64,000 nucleotides of DNA from Pycnococcus provasolii (taxonomy: Eukaryota > Chlorophyta > Pseudoscourfieldiophyceae > Pseudoscourfieldiales): the NCBI GenBank assembly GCA_049487715.1, contig CP150578.1, forward strand, positions 372,001-436,000, given 5' to 3'. The notes below the pieces were generated by a model. That model searched no databases. It saw only the letters and a list, made by a program, of their open reading frames with translations, and was not told the origin of the DNA. Position numbers and translations under genes: made by a program. Shown here one piece after another: positions 1 to 9,490 of this stretch. The stretch's first letter is position 1. Each line of letters opens with the position of its first letter.

Positions 1-1
1 C

Positions 2-481
2 ACGACGATCCTTTCATCGTACGGTCCCATCTACCAGGGCACGATGCCCTTCATTGGCTTTGTGAGCCCACAGGCTGAGTCTGCGGGTGCCGGCACTGGT
101 GCCAGTGCGTCGAGGCCGCGTCGCCTTCTTGCGATATCGAGCGGCGCGGTGCGCGGCGCGGACCCTGACACACTGCTTCTGAAGCGCACGGTGCTTACAG
201 GCTGGCCGTTGCGCGTGCACAAGAAGACGGCGACGGTGCGGTTCATGTTCCACAATGCGGAGGATGTTCGTTACTTCATGCCCGCCGAGCTTTGGAGCAA
301 GGGTGGCGGCCATCGCCGCGGCAAGATTTTCGAGCCTCTGGGAACGCACGGCGGCATGAAGGTGAAGTTTGACGGCGTGATTCGTCAGAGCGACGCCGTT
401 TGCGTGAGTTTGTACAAGCGGCAGTACCCGAAGGATCTGGAGTGGTCAGGCTACGCGCTCGGTTGGCTACAGGATTTGTAA
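2..481 (+). CDS. TSR1: Ribosome biogenesis protein TSR1, C-terminal part (5' truncated by window edge)
   Basis: The frame is open from base 2 and ends at 481, so only the last ~159 residues are present. TSR1 is a BMS1-like, GTPase-inactive factor in 40S subunit maturation, acting on late pre-40S particles. The visible part matches the conserved C-terminal block of the BMS1/TSR1 family: a GPIYQGTMPF segment, then ADPDTLLLKR, LTGWP, VRFMFHN.EDV.YF, the LWSK stretch, GKIFEPLGTHGGMK, and a final LYKRQYPKDLEW. TSR1 is preferred to BMS1 because of the short tail after LYKR..PK and the DPD..LLKR spacing. A serine/alanine-rich insert of ~20 residues sits after GFVSP. Family assignment is by recalled motifs, not by search. 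Confidence 0.85.
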   Translation, partial: TTILSSYGPIYQGTMPFIGFVSPQAESAGAGTGASASRPRRLLAISSGAVRGADPDTLLLKRTVLTGWPLRVHKKTATVRFMFHNAEDVRYFMPAELWSKGGGHRRGKIFEPLGTHGGMKVKFDGVIRQSDAVCVSLYKRQYPKDLEWSGYALGWLQDL

Positions 482-1637
482 TAAATACATACTTTTAAGT
501 TTTCACCCTTATGGATAGTCTAGAGAAGGGAAACGAATCATTAGACTATGCAAGGTTACGTAGGTAGGTTACGTGCTATTTCCCCCTAGGCTATCTATCA
601 TCGAATGAATGGTTGAATTTCGAATGAGCTTGCAAGATCACTTGGATCTACACGCCCGACCGCTCATTGAGCTCGGCAAGAGCGTTGGTTTGTTGTACTC
701 GTGAATTAAGGTGGTCAAGAGCCTGGCCGCTGTTTTTGTACGTTGATTTAAGGTGGTACAAACTTTGAGGCTTTCAGGCACCGTGAAGTGTTTGGGCGTT
801 GCCTCTCATAGTGGTATGCACATCGAGAGCAACTCATGAGCTTTCGATAGCACCAAGAACCACGTCAAACGGCCAAGGGACGGCTCCCCGGCAGTCGTGC
901 ACGTAAAAATCTCGTTTTAGGTCGGACCAGCCCTTTATCTATCATCGAATGAATGGTGAACGAAGAGCTTGCACGACATTGCACGCGAGCTCATTGGCCG
1001 GCCGGTGTTTTTGTACGTTGATTAAGGTGGTCAAGATCCAGAACGCGAAGGGTCCCTCTTGGTTCTACCCTTCCTTCCTGGGTAGAGGTCCCGGCGCCAA
1101 CCAGGTCCTGGCGCCCAGGTCAAGCCCCCCGTCCCATCACCCCCCAGGCGCCAAATCCCCCGGCGCCCAACCAACCCCTCTGGGACCCGGCCGGCGCCAA
1201 CCCTCGGCGCATTGCCATCCCTGGACTCCTCCTCCCAAGGTGGAGGGAAGGGAAGGGACCCGCGAGAAGCCCAGCGCTGGGGGTAGGTCCCGCCATTCCC
1301 AACACCCTACCCTGCGTCTTTTCCTTTCCTGGAGTAGTTTTTCGCAAGAATAAGCTCGCACTCGCGCCGGTGTTTCTTTCCGCTTACAGTACATATTTCT
1401 TCTTGTAGTACTACTACCTTAAGCGAAGTGGTGACCAGTCTGGTCACGCGTCACTGCACTGGTATAGGGGATAAGCTAAACACGTTCGCAACACGCTTGT
1501 TCAGAGCTTGTTCAATAAGCTTGCAGGCGAGTGTTTCTTGTAAGTCCCAGCTTGTAAGACCCGTCTGGTCTCACAGCTCTAGAGAGATTGGTTGTGGCCT
1601 CTCTAAATCTTTCTCTTAAGTGAAGGTTATATAGCAT
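482..1637. other. Intergenic region with imperfect duplication
   Basis: No convincing gene. A segment at about 585-760 (TATCTATCATCGAATGAATG, then GTTTTTGTACGTTGATT and AAGGTGGT) recurs in shortened form at about 937-1045. Bases 1090-1330 are C-rich with many GGCGCC copies. Reading frames through this part are low-complexity Pro/Gly and not credible as protein. Confidence 0.6.
585..1045. repeat. Imperfect direct duplication (585-760 and 937-1045)
   Basis: Both copies share TATCTATCATCGAATGAATGGT, GAGCTTGCA.GA, and further on the word GTTTTTGTACGTTGATT followed by AAGGTGGT. The second copy is contracted by internal deletions. The origin is unknown; it may be a decayed dispersed repeat. Confidence 0.7.
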
Positions 1638-4600
1638 ATGTCGAGCACGATGAACACGCAAATCACGCTCCCGTCTGACGCGTCGGCGTGCGCGTCGATG
1701 CTCGCGGCGCTCGGCGTCTCGCCCGCGGGGATACAAAGCGCTGTGCCAGGCGCGACGTACGTCCTGTCCAGGCAGGAAAGGGGCGGCGTGCTCGTGTTCG
1801 CGTGCGCGACGGACGCAACAGCCTCAAGCTTGAGGCTTGAGCCGTCGCTGTCAGCCAAGCAGAGAACTCTGGCCAGGACAAATAGCCAGGCTGCGCCGGC
1901 GCCTGCAGCGTCGTCGACCGCGAACGTCACGCAAGCCAAGGTGGCGGCGACGCCTTCTCCAGGACCGCTCGGCCGAGACCAGTCCGCAACGCCAAGCGCA
2001 GCCATGTCCGCGCGCATGAAGGCGAGGGAAACCGCACAGAAACTTCTCTGGGACCAGGACAGCGATAGTGACGAGGAGGACGACGAGGCGCAGCGAATGG
2101 ACCGCGCAAGGTCGCGTGCCAACGACATGGTTGAGGCCGCAAAGAAACGAGCCCACGCGCTGGAGCAACAACGGCTTGGCATCGATCCGCGCCACCACGA
2201 CGACGATCACAACAACAATAACAACGTGAAGGAGGAGGAGGAGGACGACGACGACGACGGCGACGAGGAATGTGAGGTTGTGAGCATCATTTCCATGACG
2301 CCGGTAAGCGATGCGCCGACGCCAAACACGGGCAGGGAGACCGAAATTACACCCGCGAAGAGGACGATCGCACCCACGCCTCCGACGAACAAAAAGAAGC
2401 ACAGCCCTTCGTTCCGCGAGCGCATGTTTGGTGTGGGCTCATCAAAGAAGGCGTCGTCGCCGTCGCCGTCGGCGGCGAGGCTACCGCCAACGCTTTCGCC
2501 ACCGTCAGGGCTCACGCCACCTGCAAGACACAATACGCCAGCCACTCCGATGCCCAGAGCCACGCCGACGACGCCGTTGGCGCAGGGAGTCAGGCCTCAC
2601 GATCGCGCGCGCGCAGCGGTGGCAGTTGGAGATGCACCCACGCCAACGCCTCTCGAGCCGGCAGCCACCCCGGTGGTGGTGAGGCGACGCTGGGCATGGA
2701 GCCCGCTCCGGTCGCGACCGAAGCAGGCTGCGACGGCAGATACGTCGTCTATGCCCGAAACGCCGCCACCGCGACCGCCGCCGAGGCGCCTGGACGGTGG
2801 ATCCACTGCGGCTGCCCTCGAGGCGGCAGCACAGGCGCCGTCAACGCCAGAGGCTGCGCAGATGATCGAGACGACGGTTGACGGCATCAACAAGGTCATT
2901 TCTAAGTTGGGCGGCGTGCAGCTGGAGAGGTACGCGGCGGATCAGCTCCGCATTCTTCGAGCGGGATCTGCGATTGCAAATCCACGCGACGAGCGTGCGA
3001 AGAAGGTGCTTGCTGGAGCACACCTTACGCTGCTCACGATGGCGGCATCGTTGGATACGACAACTTGCCTGAGACGCCTCCTTCCCGCGCTTCTGGTGGA
3101 GCCGCATGATTCGCAGAGACGTGGAAGGTGCCCCGAGGAGTTGCATGCACTCAGTGCTCTCGTGCGTCGACGTGGACTTTTCTTGAGCGCACCACAGAGA
3201 AGGGTGGTGGCGCTTTGCTTGGCACGCTGCACGATGGAGTACGCATTCCCACCGGGGGAAGACGACGACCGCGAGAACGATGCGTTGTCGCCCACGTCAA
3301 GGGCGCTCACACGGGAGGTGCAGGGCGCGTACGAGCTTTTGCGGCAGCGCATCCAGGAGATTACGTGCCACCTCGTGAGCACAGCCGCGGGGGCAAGCCC
3401 TGACGACGCCGCGCTGACGGCGAGCGAGATTTGCGCCGCGTTCGCGGGCGTTTGCGAGATGCGTGCTGGTCTTGGCGGCACGAGCCCAATTTCTAAGGGC
3501 AACGACCAGAGTTCTGTTGGCAGCCCAGTCTCCCCAGGCATGAAGCGGTGGGCGGCGCTACGTGCTCACGCTCTAAAGAGTGCTCTTGGGTACCGATGCG
3601 TGAAGGCGTCGTTAGCAATGCTCCGCCTGAAGGCTGGCGCGTGCAAGCACCCAGGCGAAATGGAAGAGTGGAGACGAGTGTTCCGATCTCTTCGACGTAG
3701 TCGTTCCATCAAAAGGCTCGGACTTGAGGACTTCATCCCTCCCGCCGATGGCGAGAATGGCAATCGCACGGCTGTCGGAAGTCCACGCACGGAAGCGGCG
3801 GCACGGAGAGCAGCTGCTGATGCGGAGAGGAAACGAGATCGCCCCGACGAGTACATGATTGACGCGTCGATTCTGCCCGAGAAGCCGAGAAGGCCATCGC
3901 ATGCTCCGAATTCGGAGGAGAAGAAGAAGAAGGGCTTCCACCCGATCCGTCTACTCTCGCGGCTGAGGCCTCGATTCATTGGTGGACGTCGTCGCGCTGA
4001 CGGATCTCCCGCCGGCTCCAAGCTCACCACGCCAAGGAAAGCGTTGGCAGGTTCGACGCCTCGACGGGCAGCAGCGTCACCCCGCGTTGCTCGCCGTCCT
4101 TCCCCGAAACCGAGCCCTCGAACACCAGCTCGTCGACCATCGTCTACATCTGCAGCGGCGGCAGCGGCGGCGGCGGCGGCGGCGGATGTGCTGGCTGATG
4201 GCGAACACATCGTCGGTTACTCCAGGACTGGCAATGTGATCCGAACACCACGCAGTCTTGCAAAGAATGTGCTCGGAAGTCCAGCGAACACGCGCAGAAT
4301 GTACGGAAAGGAAAAGCCACAGACGGGCACGCTGTTTTCACCCCGTTACACAGGCCCGTACGTGGCAAGCGGTGCTGGCGTGCACAAGTGGAAAGCCGCA
4401 TCGGACGAAGCAAAGAGTGTTGTCTCGCCGCGCATGAAGCTTGCTGAGATGGCGACACCTGATCGGGCTTCTGGCAAGAGCACTAGCGGTGTAGATTACG
4501 TCAGTCTGGCTCGCGACTATCGCAACAGCTTTTTGGTTGGAAAGGATGCATCGCCCGGCGGTGCTTCTGCTGCTGTGCCAGGCACGCCTCCAGGCAACTT

Positions 4601-4769
4601 GCCCCTTGAGCTGCCAGCTGGGGAAGGATTCGTTGGTCAGAGGTTGGTTGGCTGGAGTGGAGTTGGTCGCACGCCACCACCACCTGAAGATGCGAGCGGT
4701 GTTCGCACGTACCGCCGTGCGGTGAATACCACGGGCGCGGAGGTGTCAACCTTTGGCTTCGACGACTGA
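1638..4769 (+). CDS. Large low-complexity hypothetical protein (1043 aa)
   Basis: A single uninterrupted frame beginning ATGTCGAGC at 1638. I recognise no family. Residues ~130-220 are acidic and Asn/Asp/Glu-rich (microsatellite AAC, GAG and GAC runs at 2213-2270). Residues ~225-400 are rich in Pro, Thr and Ser with repeated TP and SP dipeptides, which look like proline-directed phosphorylation sites. A more ordered alpha-helical segment covers roughly residues 410-700 (VDGINKVISKLGG onward). The last ~300 residues are basic and Ser/Pro-rich, with a poly-Ala run near residue 840. The composition suggests a cytoskeletal or nuclear scaffold, but this is a guess. Codon use (GC-ending) matches the neighbours, so the gene looks real. 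Confidence 0.7.
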   Translation: MSSTMNTQITLPSDASACASMLAALGVSPAGIQSAVPGATYVLSRQERGGVLVFACATDATASSLRLEPSLSAKQRTLARTNSQAAPAPAASSTANVTQAKVAATPSPGPLGRDQSATPSAAMSARMKARETAQKLLWDQDSDSDEEDDEAQRMDRARSRANDMVEAAKKRAHALEQQRLGIDPRHHDDDHNNNNNVKEEEEDDDDDGDEECEVVSIISMTPVSDAPTPNTGRETEITPAKRTIAPTPPTNKKKHSPSFRERMFGVGSSKKASSPSPSAARLPPTLSPPSGLTPPARHNTPATPMPRATPTTPLAQGVRPHDRARAAVAVGDAPTPTPLEPAATPVVVRRRWAWSPLRSRPKQAATADTSSMPETPPPRPPPRRLDGGSTAAALEAAAQAPSTPEAAQMIETTVDGINKVISKLGGVQLERYAADQLRILRAGSAIANPRDERAKKVLAGAHLTLLTMAASLDTTTCLRRLLPALLVEPHDSQRRGRCPEELHALSALVRRRGLFLSAPQRRVVALCLARCTMEYAFPPGEDDDRENDALSPTSRALTREVQGAYELLRQRIQEITCHLVSTAAGASPDDAALTASEICAAFAGVCEMRAGLGGTSPISKGNDQSSVGSPVSPGMKRWAALRAHALKSALGYRCVKASLAMLRLKAGACKHPGEMEEWRRVFRSLRRSRSIKRLGLEDFIPPADGENGNRTAVGSPRTEAAARRAAADAERKRDRPDEYMIDASILPEKPRRPSHAPNSEEKKKKGFHPIRLLSRLRPRFIGGRRRADGSPAGSKLTTPRKALAGSTPRRAAASPRVARRPSPKPSPRTPARRPSSTSAAAAAAAAAAADVLADGEHIVGYSRTGNVIRTPRSLAKNVLGSPANTRRMYGKEKPQTGTLFSPRYTGPYVASGAGVHKWKAASDEAKSVVSPRMKLAEMATPDRASGKSTSGVDYVSLARDYRNSFLVGKDASPGGASAAVPGTPPGNLPLELPAGEGFVGQRLVGWSGVGRTPPPPEDASGVRTYRRAVNTTGAEVSTFGFDD

Positions 4770-5001
4770 CTCTGACTCGACTTCTTTGAACTATCGTAGT
4801 CTATGAAGGCGGCGGAGGCGGAGGCGGACTCCGCCGAGCGACGAAATTTTCTGTCACATAATAGGAATTCCTAACTTACAGTACTTATTCGTCTTTTTTT
4901 TTCCATGTTCGTGCCACAACACACAAAAAAACCATGTCACCAAACAACCCGGACCCGTTTGAAGGGGGTGGTTTTGGAAATCTTGACCGTAAAGCTGCAA
5001 A

Positions 5002-5031
5002 TCTTTACACACAACTGTTCACATCCGCCAT
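5002..5031. repeat. 30-bp element shared with 58026-58055
   Basis: An exact 30-base match to 58026-58055, part of a looser ~65-bp match that also shares GTAAAGCTG upstream. Both copies lie just past the stop codon of a minus-strand gene, in a convergent intergenic space. It could be a 3'-UTR element, a small RNA or a dispersed repeat. Confidence 0.8.
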
Positions 5032-5049
5032 TCACGCAACTTATCGCTT

Positions 5050-6351
5050 TCACTGGGTTGTTTTTAGCACAGCATTTGCGGTTGTCGCCTCAAGCACCTC
5101 ACGACACAACGCTGTCCATGCCGCGCTCACTTCATCCACTGCATCTGCTTCGACGGCAGCATTCGCAGGACTCTGCGATCCCAAGGGAATGCTTTGGAAT
5201 GCACTGTGCAGCACTTCAAGCAGTCCTCTTGCACTTTCCCTCGCCTCCTTCTGTTTGTCCGTAAGCTGGCTCCCACCCACCGCGAGAAGAGCTTTGATCT
5301 GCGGCAGGGAGAGGGGAGGGGGTGGTGTGGATGGTGTCCTCTCAGCGTCTTCAGGCAGCGAGAGGCGAACGACCGTCGCGTCGTCTTCGTCGCTCGACCC
5401 GTCCGCAGCCATGGCAACGAGCGCGACACTGTCGTCTCCCGACAAGGCGTGCGCGCGCTGTGCGCACAGCGCGTGCATGCATAGCACGGCATTCGCGCGT
5501 ACTTTGGGATTCCTGTGCTTAGCGTGCGTTTCGAGGAGGACGAGCAGCGCGTCGCCGGCGTTTCGGTCGGGTGCGATGGAGTACGCGAGGTTTCGCAGGG
5601 CGTTCTGCGCCTCCTCGATGACAAACTTCTTGTCGTTGGATCCCGCCTTGATGAGAAGTTGCAGAAGAAGTTCCGACTCCAAGTGGGGCAGCAGGCTTCC
5701 CTTGAAGACACGGCACAGGTCTGCGGTTGCCATGACGGCTGTTTTGATGATTCCCGATCGTGGCGACTTGAGTGCCTTTGCCAGCAGAGGTATGGCTGGT
5801 GTTATGATGGGGAGCGTGGCGTTGGGGTGGAATTTCGCGAGACGGCGCAGCGTGTTGCACCCCTTGACGACGTCCGTCCACGTGGTTGACGCCATAAGTG
5901 TTGTCGTTTGTTCGAACGCCTCCGCGAGCGTGGGGTAGGTTTCCCCGTCGTCGTCGCGCGTCCTTTTTTGCCCTGTGGGTGTTTGCACGCAGTCGCACAG
6001 TTGTTCGTACGTTTGGTACGTGACGTCCGCCGCGGTCGGTTCAGGCAGTCCCGTTGGAAGTTTCGGCGGCACATTTTGTTCCTCAGGAGGAGGAGCACCA
6101 CTTGTATTCGTTGATTTATCCCCAGCACCAGCACCAGCACCAGCACCAGCACCGGCGTCAGCGAATCCGCGTCGCAGGCGCGCCGCTTCCGCCGCGGCGA
6201 TTTCCTTCGCCGTCGGTGGCGTGAGAACTCCCGGATTGTTGTTGTTGTCTGAATGCATAGCAGCAGGTTCCTGAGCAGGAAGATTAACGTTTGTCGTCTT
6301 CAATTCTTGAAAGGGAAGTGCGACTGAAGTCGGAGGTGGTGTGCCGGACAT
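5050..6351 (-). CDS. TOG/HEAT-repeat protein (CLASP or TOGARAM-like), 433 aa
   Basis: The N-terminal ~130 residues are low complexity, including an (AG)n stretch coded by CACCAG/GCACCA repeats near 6122-6155. From about residue 145 to 300 there are alpha-helical pairs typical of a TOG domain: a Trp near the start (TWTDVVKGCNTLRRL), then SGIIKTAVMATADLC, LLLQLLIKAG.NDKKFVIEEAQNALRNL and NPKVRANAVLCMHAL. TOG domains bind tubulin, and this arrangement resembles the single TOG units of CLASP and of the ciliary TOGARAM/crescerin proteins. The C-terminal region after residue 300 is acidic, then helical. A ciliary role would fit the RSP2-like gene elsewhere in the window but is not shown. The start is the first in-frame ATG. 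Confidence 0.7.
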   Translation of the reverse strand: MSGTPPPTSVALPFQELKTTNVNLPAQEPAAMHSDNNNNPGVLTPPTAKEIAAAEAARLRRGFADAGAGAGAGAGAGDKSTNTSGAPPPEEQNVPPKLPTGLPEPTAADVTYQTYEQLCDCVQTPTGQKRTRDDDGETYPTLAEAFEQTTTLMASTTWTDVVKGCNTLRRLAKFHPNATLPIITPAIPLLAKALKSPRSGIIKTAVMATADLCRVFKGSLLPHLESELLLQLLIKAGSNDKKFVIEEAQNALRNLAYSIAPDRNAGDALLVLLETHAKHRNPKVRANAVLCMHALCAQRAHALSGDDSVALVAMAADGSSDEDDATVVRLSLPEDAERTPSTPPPPLSLPQIKALLAVGGSQLTDKQKEARESARGLLEVLHSAFQSIPLGSQSPANAAVEADAVDEVSAAWTALCREVLEATTANAVLKTTQ

Positions 6352-7009
6352 GAATGCTCCGGAGCGACCTCAATGTGCGAAATGACAATGCTCCTGACCT
6401 GAGAAGGTGCTGGGGTGGGGCCTAATAACAAGTCAAACTCACACGGAGGGGACTCCCCCAACCAAAACCAAAACCAAAAGGGCTGAGGAGGGAGGGGAGA
6501 GAGAAAAACCAACAGGTCAGGTCGTTTCCAACCAAAAGGCGGGAAGTTTCCCCTTTGGGGGAACTCGTCCCCTAGGTGGGGAACACATCACGGGGAGGGG
6601 ACAGTTAGGGGGACCTGGAGGTGGTGGAGTCAACGGCTCTTTTCTTCCCTGTTTCAGTTCCGGGGTTCGGATTCTGATTAGGGGTTTGGGGTTTGGGGTT
6701 TCATGTGGGGGGTTGGGGCAAGGGGAAATAACAATTTCCCCTTGTTATTTCCCCTTGGTTGGGGGGTGAGATGTTAGGGTGAGACAAGGGCACATTAGCC
6801 CTTGGGTGAGATGTTGTTAGGGTTTGGGTGAGATGTTAGGGTTAGGGTTAGGGTTAGGGTTAGCTGTCTACGGGGACGGAAATCCCTTGGGGGATACCGG
6901 TTTTGTTTAAGGGGTTTTTGGTCCTGCCGCCGCCGTTCTTCTTTTCCTTCGCGTTCCCCTGGAACGTTGTTGGTGTCGGCCATTGCACACATATATCTTA
7001 TACGACGTC
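6352..7009. promoter_or_regulatory. Divergent promoter region with telomere-like repeats
   Basis: This region separates the minus-strand TOG gene from the plus-strand uL29 gene. The plus strand is strongly G-rich (GGGTTTGGGGTTTGGGG at ~6680; TTAGGG runs at 6777-6863). CCTTGGGGGATACCGGTTTT lies at 6885-6904, 106 bases before the uL29 start. Telomere-like boxes upstream of ribosomal protein genes recall plant telo-boxes. Promoter function is inferred from position only. Confidence 0.5.
6835..6863 (+). repeat. Interstitial telomere-like (TTAGGG)n
   Basis: Four to five uninterrupted GTTAGG/GTTAGGG units, about 150 bases upstream of the uL29 start codon. Shorter degenerate copies precede it from 6664. 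Confidence 0.9.
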
Positions 7010-7942
7010 ATGGGTACGTGCTCGTCTTTCTTTGTTGCTGTCGTGGTGGTGTGGTGTGTGGTTTCGTGCTTATGTAGCTGTCGTTGTTGCTTCTTTCTTC
7101 TCACATCTGTGGTGTCTGGGGATGTTTGTGTTTGGGGATGTCGGCTTGTGCCGATGATGGTGGATGCGCAAACACCAGCGTGTTGCTGGGACATCACGAC
7201 GACGACGACGACGACGACGGCGACTCCTTCTTAATCTTCTTATGCAAAATGGCGACATTCTGCTCGTCGTCTTGGCTCCGATGAATCAGAACACTGTCGA
7301 GTCGACCTGCCATGAGACCGAAGGAAGTAATTTGTTTCTGCGCCGACGCCGCCGAGAGTCGTCTCGTCTCGTCTCGTCTCGTCTCGTCTCGTCGTCAAAG
7401 TCAGCACAGCAATATGTTGGGCTGAGTCAAGTTGTCGGCGATCGGGCTTGGGAATGGTTTTGGGTGGTGGTGGTGGTGCTCTAGCAACCGCAAAGGTCAT
7501 CGCAAAAAAGAAACAAAACAAAACAAAACAAAAGACTCACGCAACCCATCAACATCAACACACACAATCAACAGCGAAACTCAAGGCTCACGAGTTGCGG
7601 GGACAGTCCAAGGGTGACTTGACGAAGCAGCTGACAGACCTGAAGAACGAGCTGACGGCTCTTCGCGTTGCCAAGGTGACGGGAGGCGCGCCGAACAAAC
7701 TTTCGAAAATCAAGGTTGTGCGAAAGAACATCGCGCGCGTGCTGACGGTGATCCACCAAACGCAGCTCTCGCACCTGAAGGAGGCGAACAAGGGAAACAA
7801 GCACATCCCGCTTGACCTGCGCGTGAAGAAGACGCGCGCCATCCGAAGGGCGCTCACGAAGAAGCAGCTCGCGGGCGTGACGGAGAAGGAGGCGAAGCGC
7901 AACGCATACTTCCCGATGCGCAAGTACGCCGTCAAGGCTTAA
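7010..7942 (+). CDS. RPL35: 60S ribosomal protein uL29 (RPL35), two exons
   Basis: This is an rRNA-binding protein of the large subunit near the exit tunnel. The body (exon 2, 7575-7942) reads [40 protein letters not shown] in overlapping pieces, [16 protein letters not shown] and [10 protein letters not shown], the full eukaryotic uL29 pattern with its usual C-terminus. The start codon is not contiguous with it. ATGG at 7010-7013 is followed by a perfect donor GTACGT, and the acceptor TCAACAG ends at 7574. Joining them gives ATG GCG AAA CTC (MAKL), the expected N-terminus. The 561-base intron thus lies after the first base of codon 2, a placement common in ribosomal protein genes. The intron carries (GTCTC)n and (ACG)n microsatellites. 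TGTAA at 7950-7954 is a likely poly(A) signal. Confidence 0.92.
7359..7392 (+). repeat. (GTCTC)n microsatellite in the uL29 intron
   Basis: Six to seven tandem GTCTC units within the first intron of the uL29 gene. Confidence 0.9.
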
Positions 7943-7949
7943 AGTGTGT

Positions 7950-7954
7950 TGTAA
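7950..7954 (+). terminator. TGTAA poly(A) signal candidate of uL29
   Basis: TGTAA eight bases after the uL29 stop. Similar TGTAA motifs follow stops at 13374-13378, 19736-19740, 48889-48893 and, on the minus strand, 51356-51365. This is the poly(A) signal typical of green algae. Confidence 0.55.
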
Positions 7955-8024
7955 TATGACACGTGCTTTGTTTCTACGTATTCACGCGACTTTTGGTTTC
8001 TTAGGTTACTTTAACAGTGTAGTG

Positions 8025-9197
8025 TTACATGGGCATCGGAGGAGGTGGTGGTGGTGGCATAGGCGGTGGTGCAAGTCCGCCAGGAAGAGGTGGTGGTGGT
8101 GGCATAGGTGGAGGGGGAGGGAAGCCTCCCGGCATAGGTGGTGGTGGTGGCATCGGCGGGGCGGGAGGGAACGCCGACGGCGGCGCCATGTACGGCATAG
8201 GCGCGTTCGCCACCGCCGCAGAAGCTGCCGCCTGCACAGCCGGATTGGAAGCTGCAATCAGCCTCTCGGCGTCACTTCCGTGCCTCTCGCCACTGCCATC
8301 CTTCTTGAAGGCGTACTGCACCTGCACCGAGCGTCCGCTGAGAAACTGGTTGTGCATGGCATTGATAGCCGCATCGCTGCTTGCGAAGTTGTCGTAGCTG
8401 ACAAATCCGAAGCCTTTATGCTTCCCTGTATCCTCGTCACGCATCACCTTAGGCATGCCGAGAACACGTCCAAACGCGCTGAAAGTATCGTAGAGCAGCT
8501 TCTCGTCCACGTTTGCGTCAAGGTTGCCTATGAACAGGTTGGCACCCACGTCCACTGCACCTCCCTTGTCGCCTGGCCCGCCAAGCGACCGGTTCACACG
8601 AAGTGGTTTTCCCGAGAGTGTGCACATGTGCATCACCTTCATAGCCTGTTTACGAAGGGTGTATGTGTGTGTGTGTGTTGTGTTGTGTGTGGAACATGTG
8701 AGTACTCGTGCATACACGCACAAACGAATCACAGCTTTCTTGTCGACTCCCAGAATATAAACGTATTAGGCTCAGATGAAGAAATTCAACCATTGTATTG
8801 TGTGTGCCCTGTTATCAATATCGCTCACAAGCCGAGGCTTCGGTAGCGCGGATAAACAGATAGGGCGTCCTCCTTGCCAAACACTCACCCCCAAACATTG
8901 GACAGGCCACAAAACAGTAAGCAAAATAGGCAGGGCACGTACATATTCCGCGTCAGCTGGTGTCGCCATCTCGACAAAGCCGTAACCAAAGTGCGCGTTG
9001 TTCACGCGGTCTTTCGGCATATACACGTTGGTAACGACGCCGACTTGCGTGAAGAGCTCCCACAAAATCGCCTCTGTGATGACAGACTCGACGCCGCCGA
9101 CGTACAGCGTCGCGTCCGGGTTGCGCGCTGAAGACGACGCGGTGACGGACGCGCCCGCGGACAGCGTCACGCGCCCTCCCGCCGTAGACGCCGCCAT
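8025..9197 (-). CDS. SF3B4: Splicing factor 3B subunit 4 (SF3B4/SAP49), two exons
   Basis: SF3B4 is an RNA-binding component of the SF3b complex in the U2 snRNP; it contacts pre-mRNA near the branch site. Exon 1 (8943-9197) carries most of RRM1: [20 protein letters not shown] and MPKDRVNN...GYGFVEM. The donor is GTACGT at 8942-8937. Exon 2 (8025-8645) follows an AAACAG acceptor and finishes RRM1 ([18 protein letters not shown]), then RRM2 ([28 protein letters not shown]), the diagnostic [18 protein letters not shown], and a Pro-rich (PPMPPPPP) tail as in other SF3B4 proteins. The intron is 297 bases. An in-frame ATG at 9218 would add seven residues. A second SF3 component, SF3A3, lies at 32-34 kb. 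Confidence 0.93.
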
Positions 9198-9218
9198 ACA
9201 GGCAAGGGAAGCCACCAC

Positions 9219-9490
9219 CGACAGACCGAGGGAAAACTAAAAACGATATCGAACCAGAACACACGCCGCCGCCACCCCCCTAAAATGCCCGAACCTAACC
9301 CGAATCCGACCCGAATCACCCTAAACCCCTAAATGCCCAAACCACCCTAATGGTTCTTTCTGAGCGAACTCACGAATCAAGTTAGTTAACGTTACAACAG
9401 GTATCCCTAGCCATAAAAGGATATGTGCGGCCGCCATAAAAGCCATAGGTGCTGTACGGCGAAAGCAGGCCGTTTACCTATGCCGTTTAC
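9219..9490. promoter_or_regulatory. Promoter side of SF3B4 with degenerate telomere-like repeats
   Basis: Bases 9285-9352 contain CCTAACCCGAATCCG, CACCCTAAACCCCTAAATG and CACCCTAA, a degenerate CCCTAA array 90-155 bases upstream of the SF3B4 start. The rest, to the end of the next gene at 9491, holds no ORF. Confidence 0.5.
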
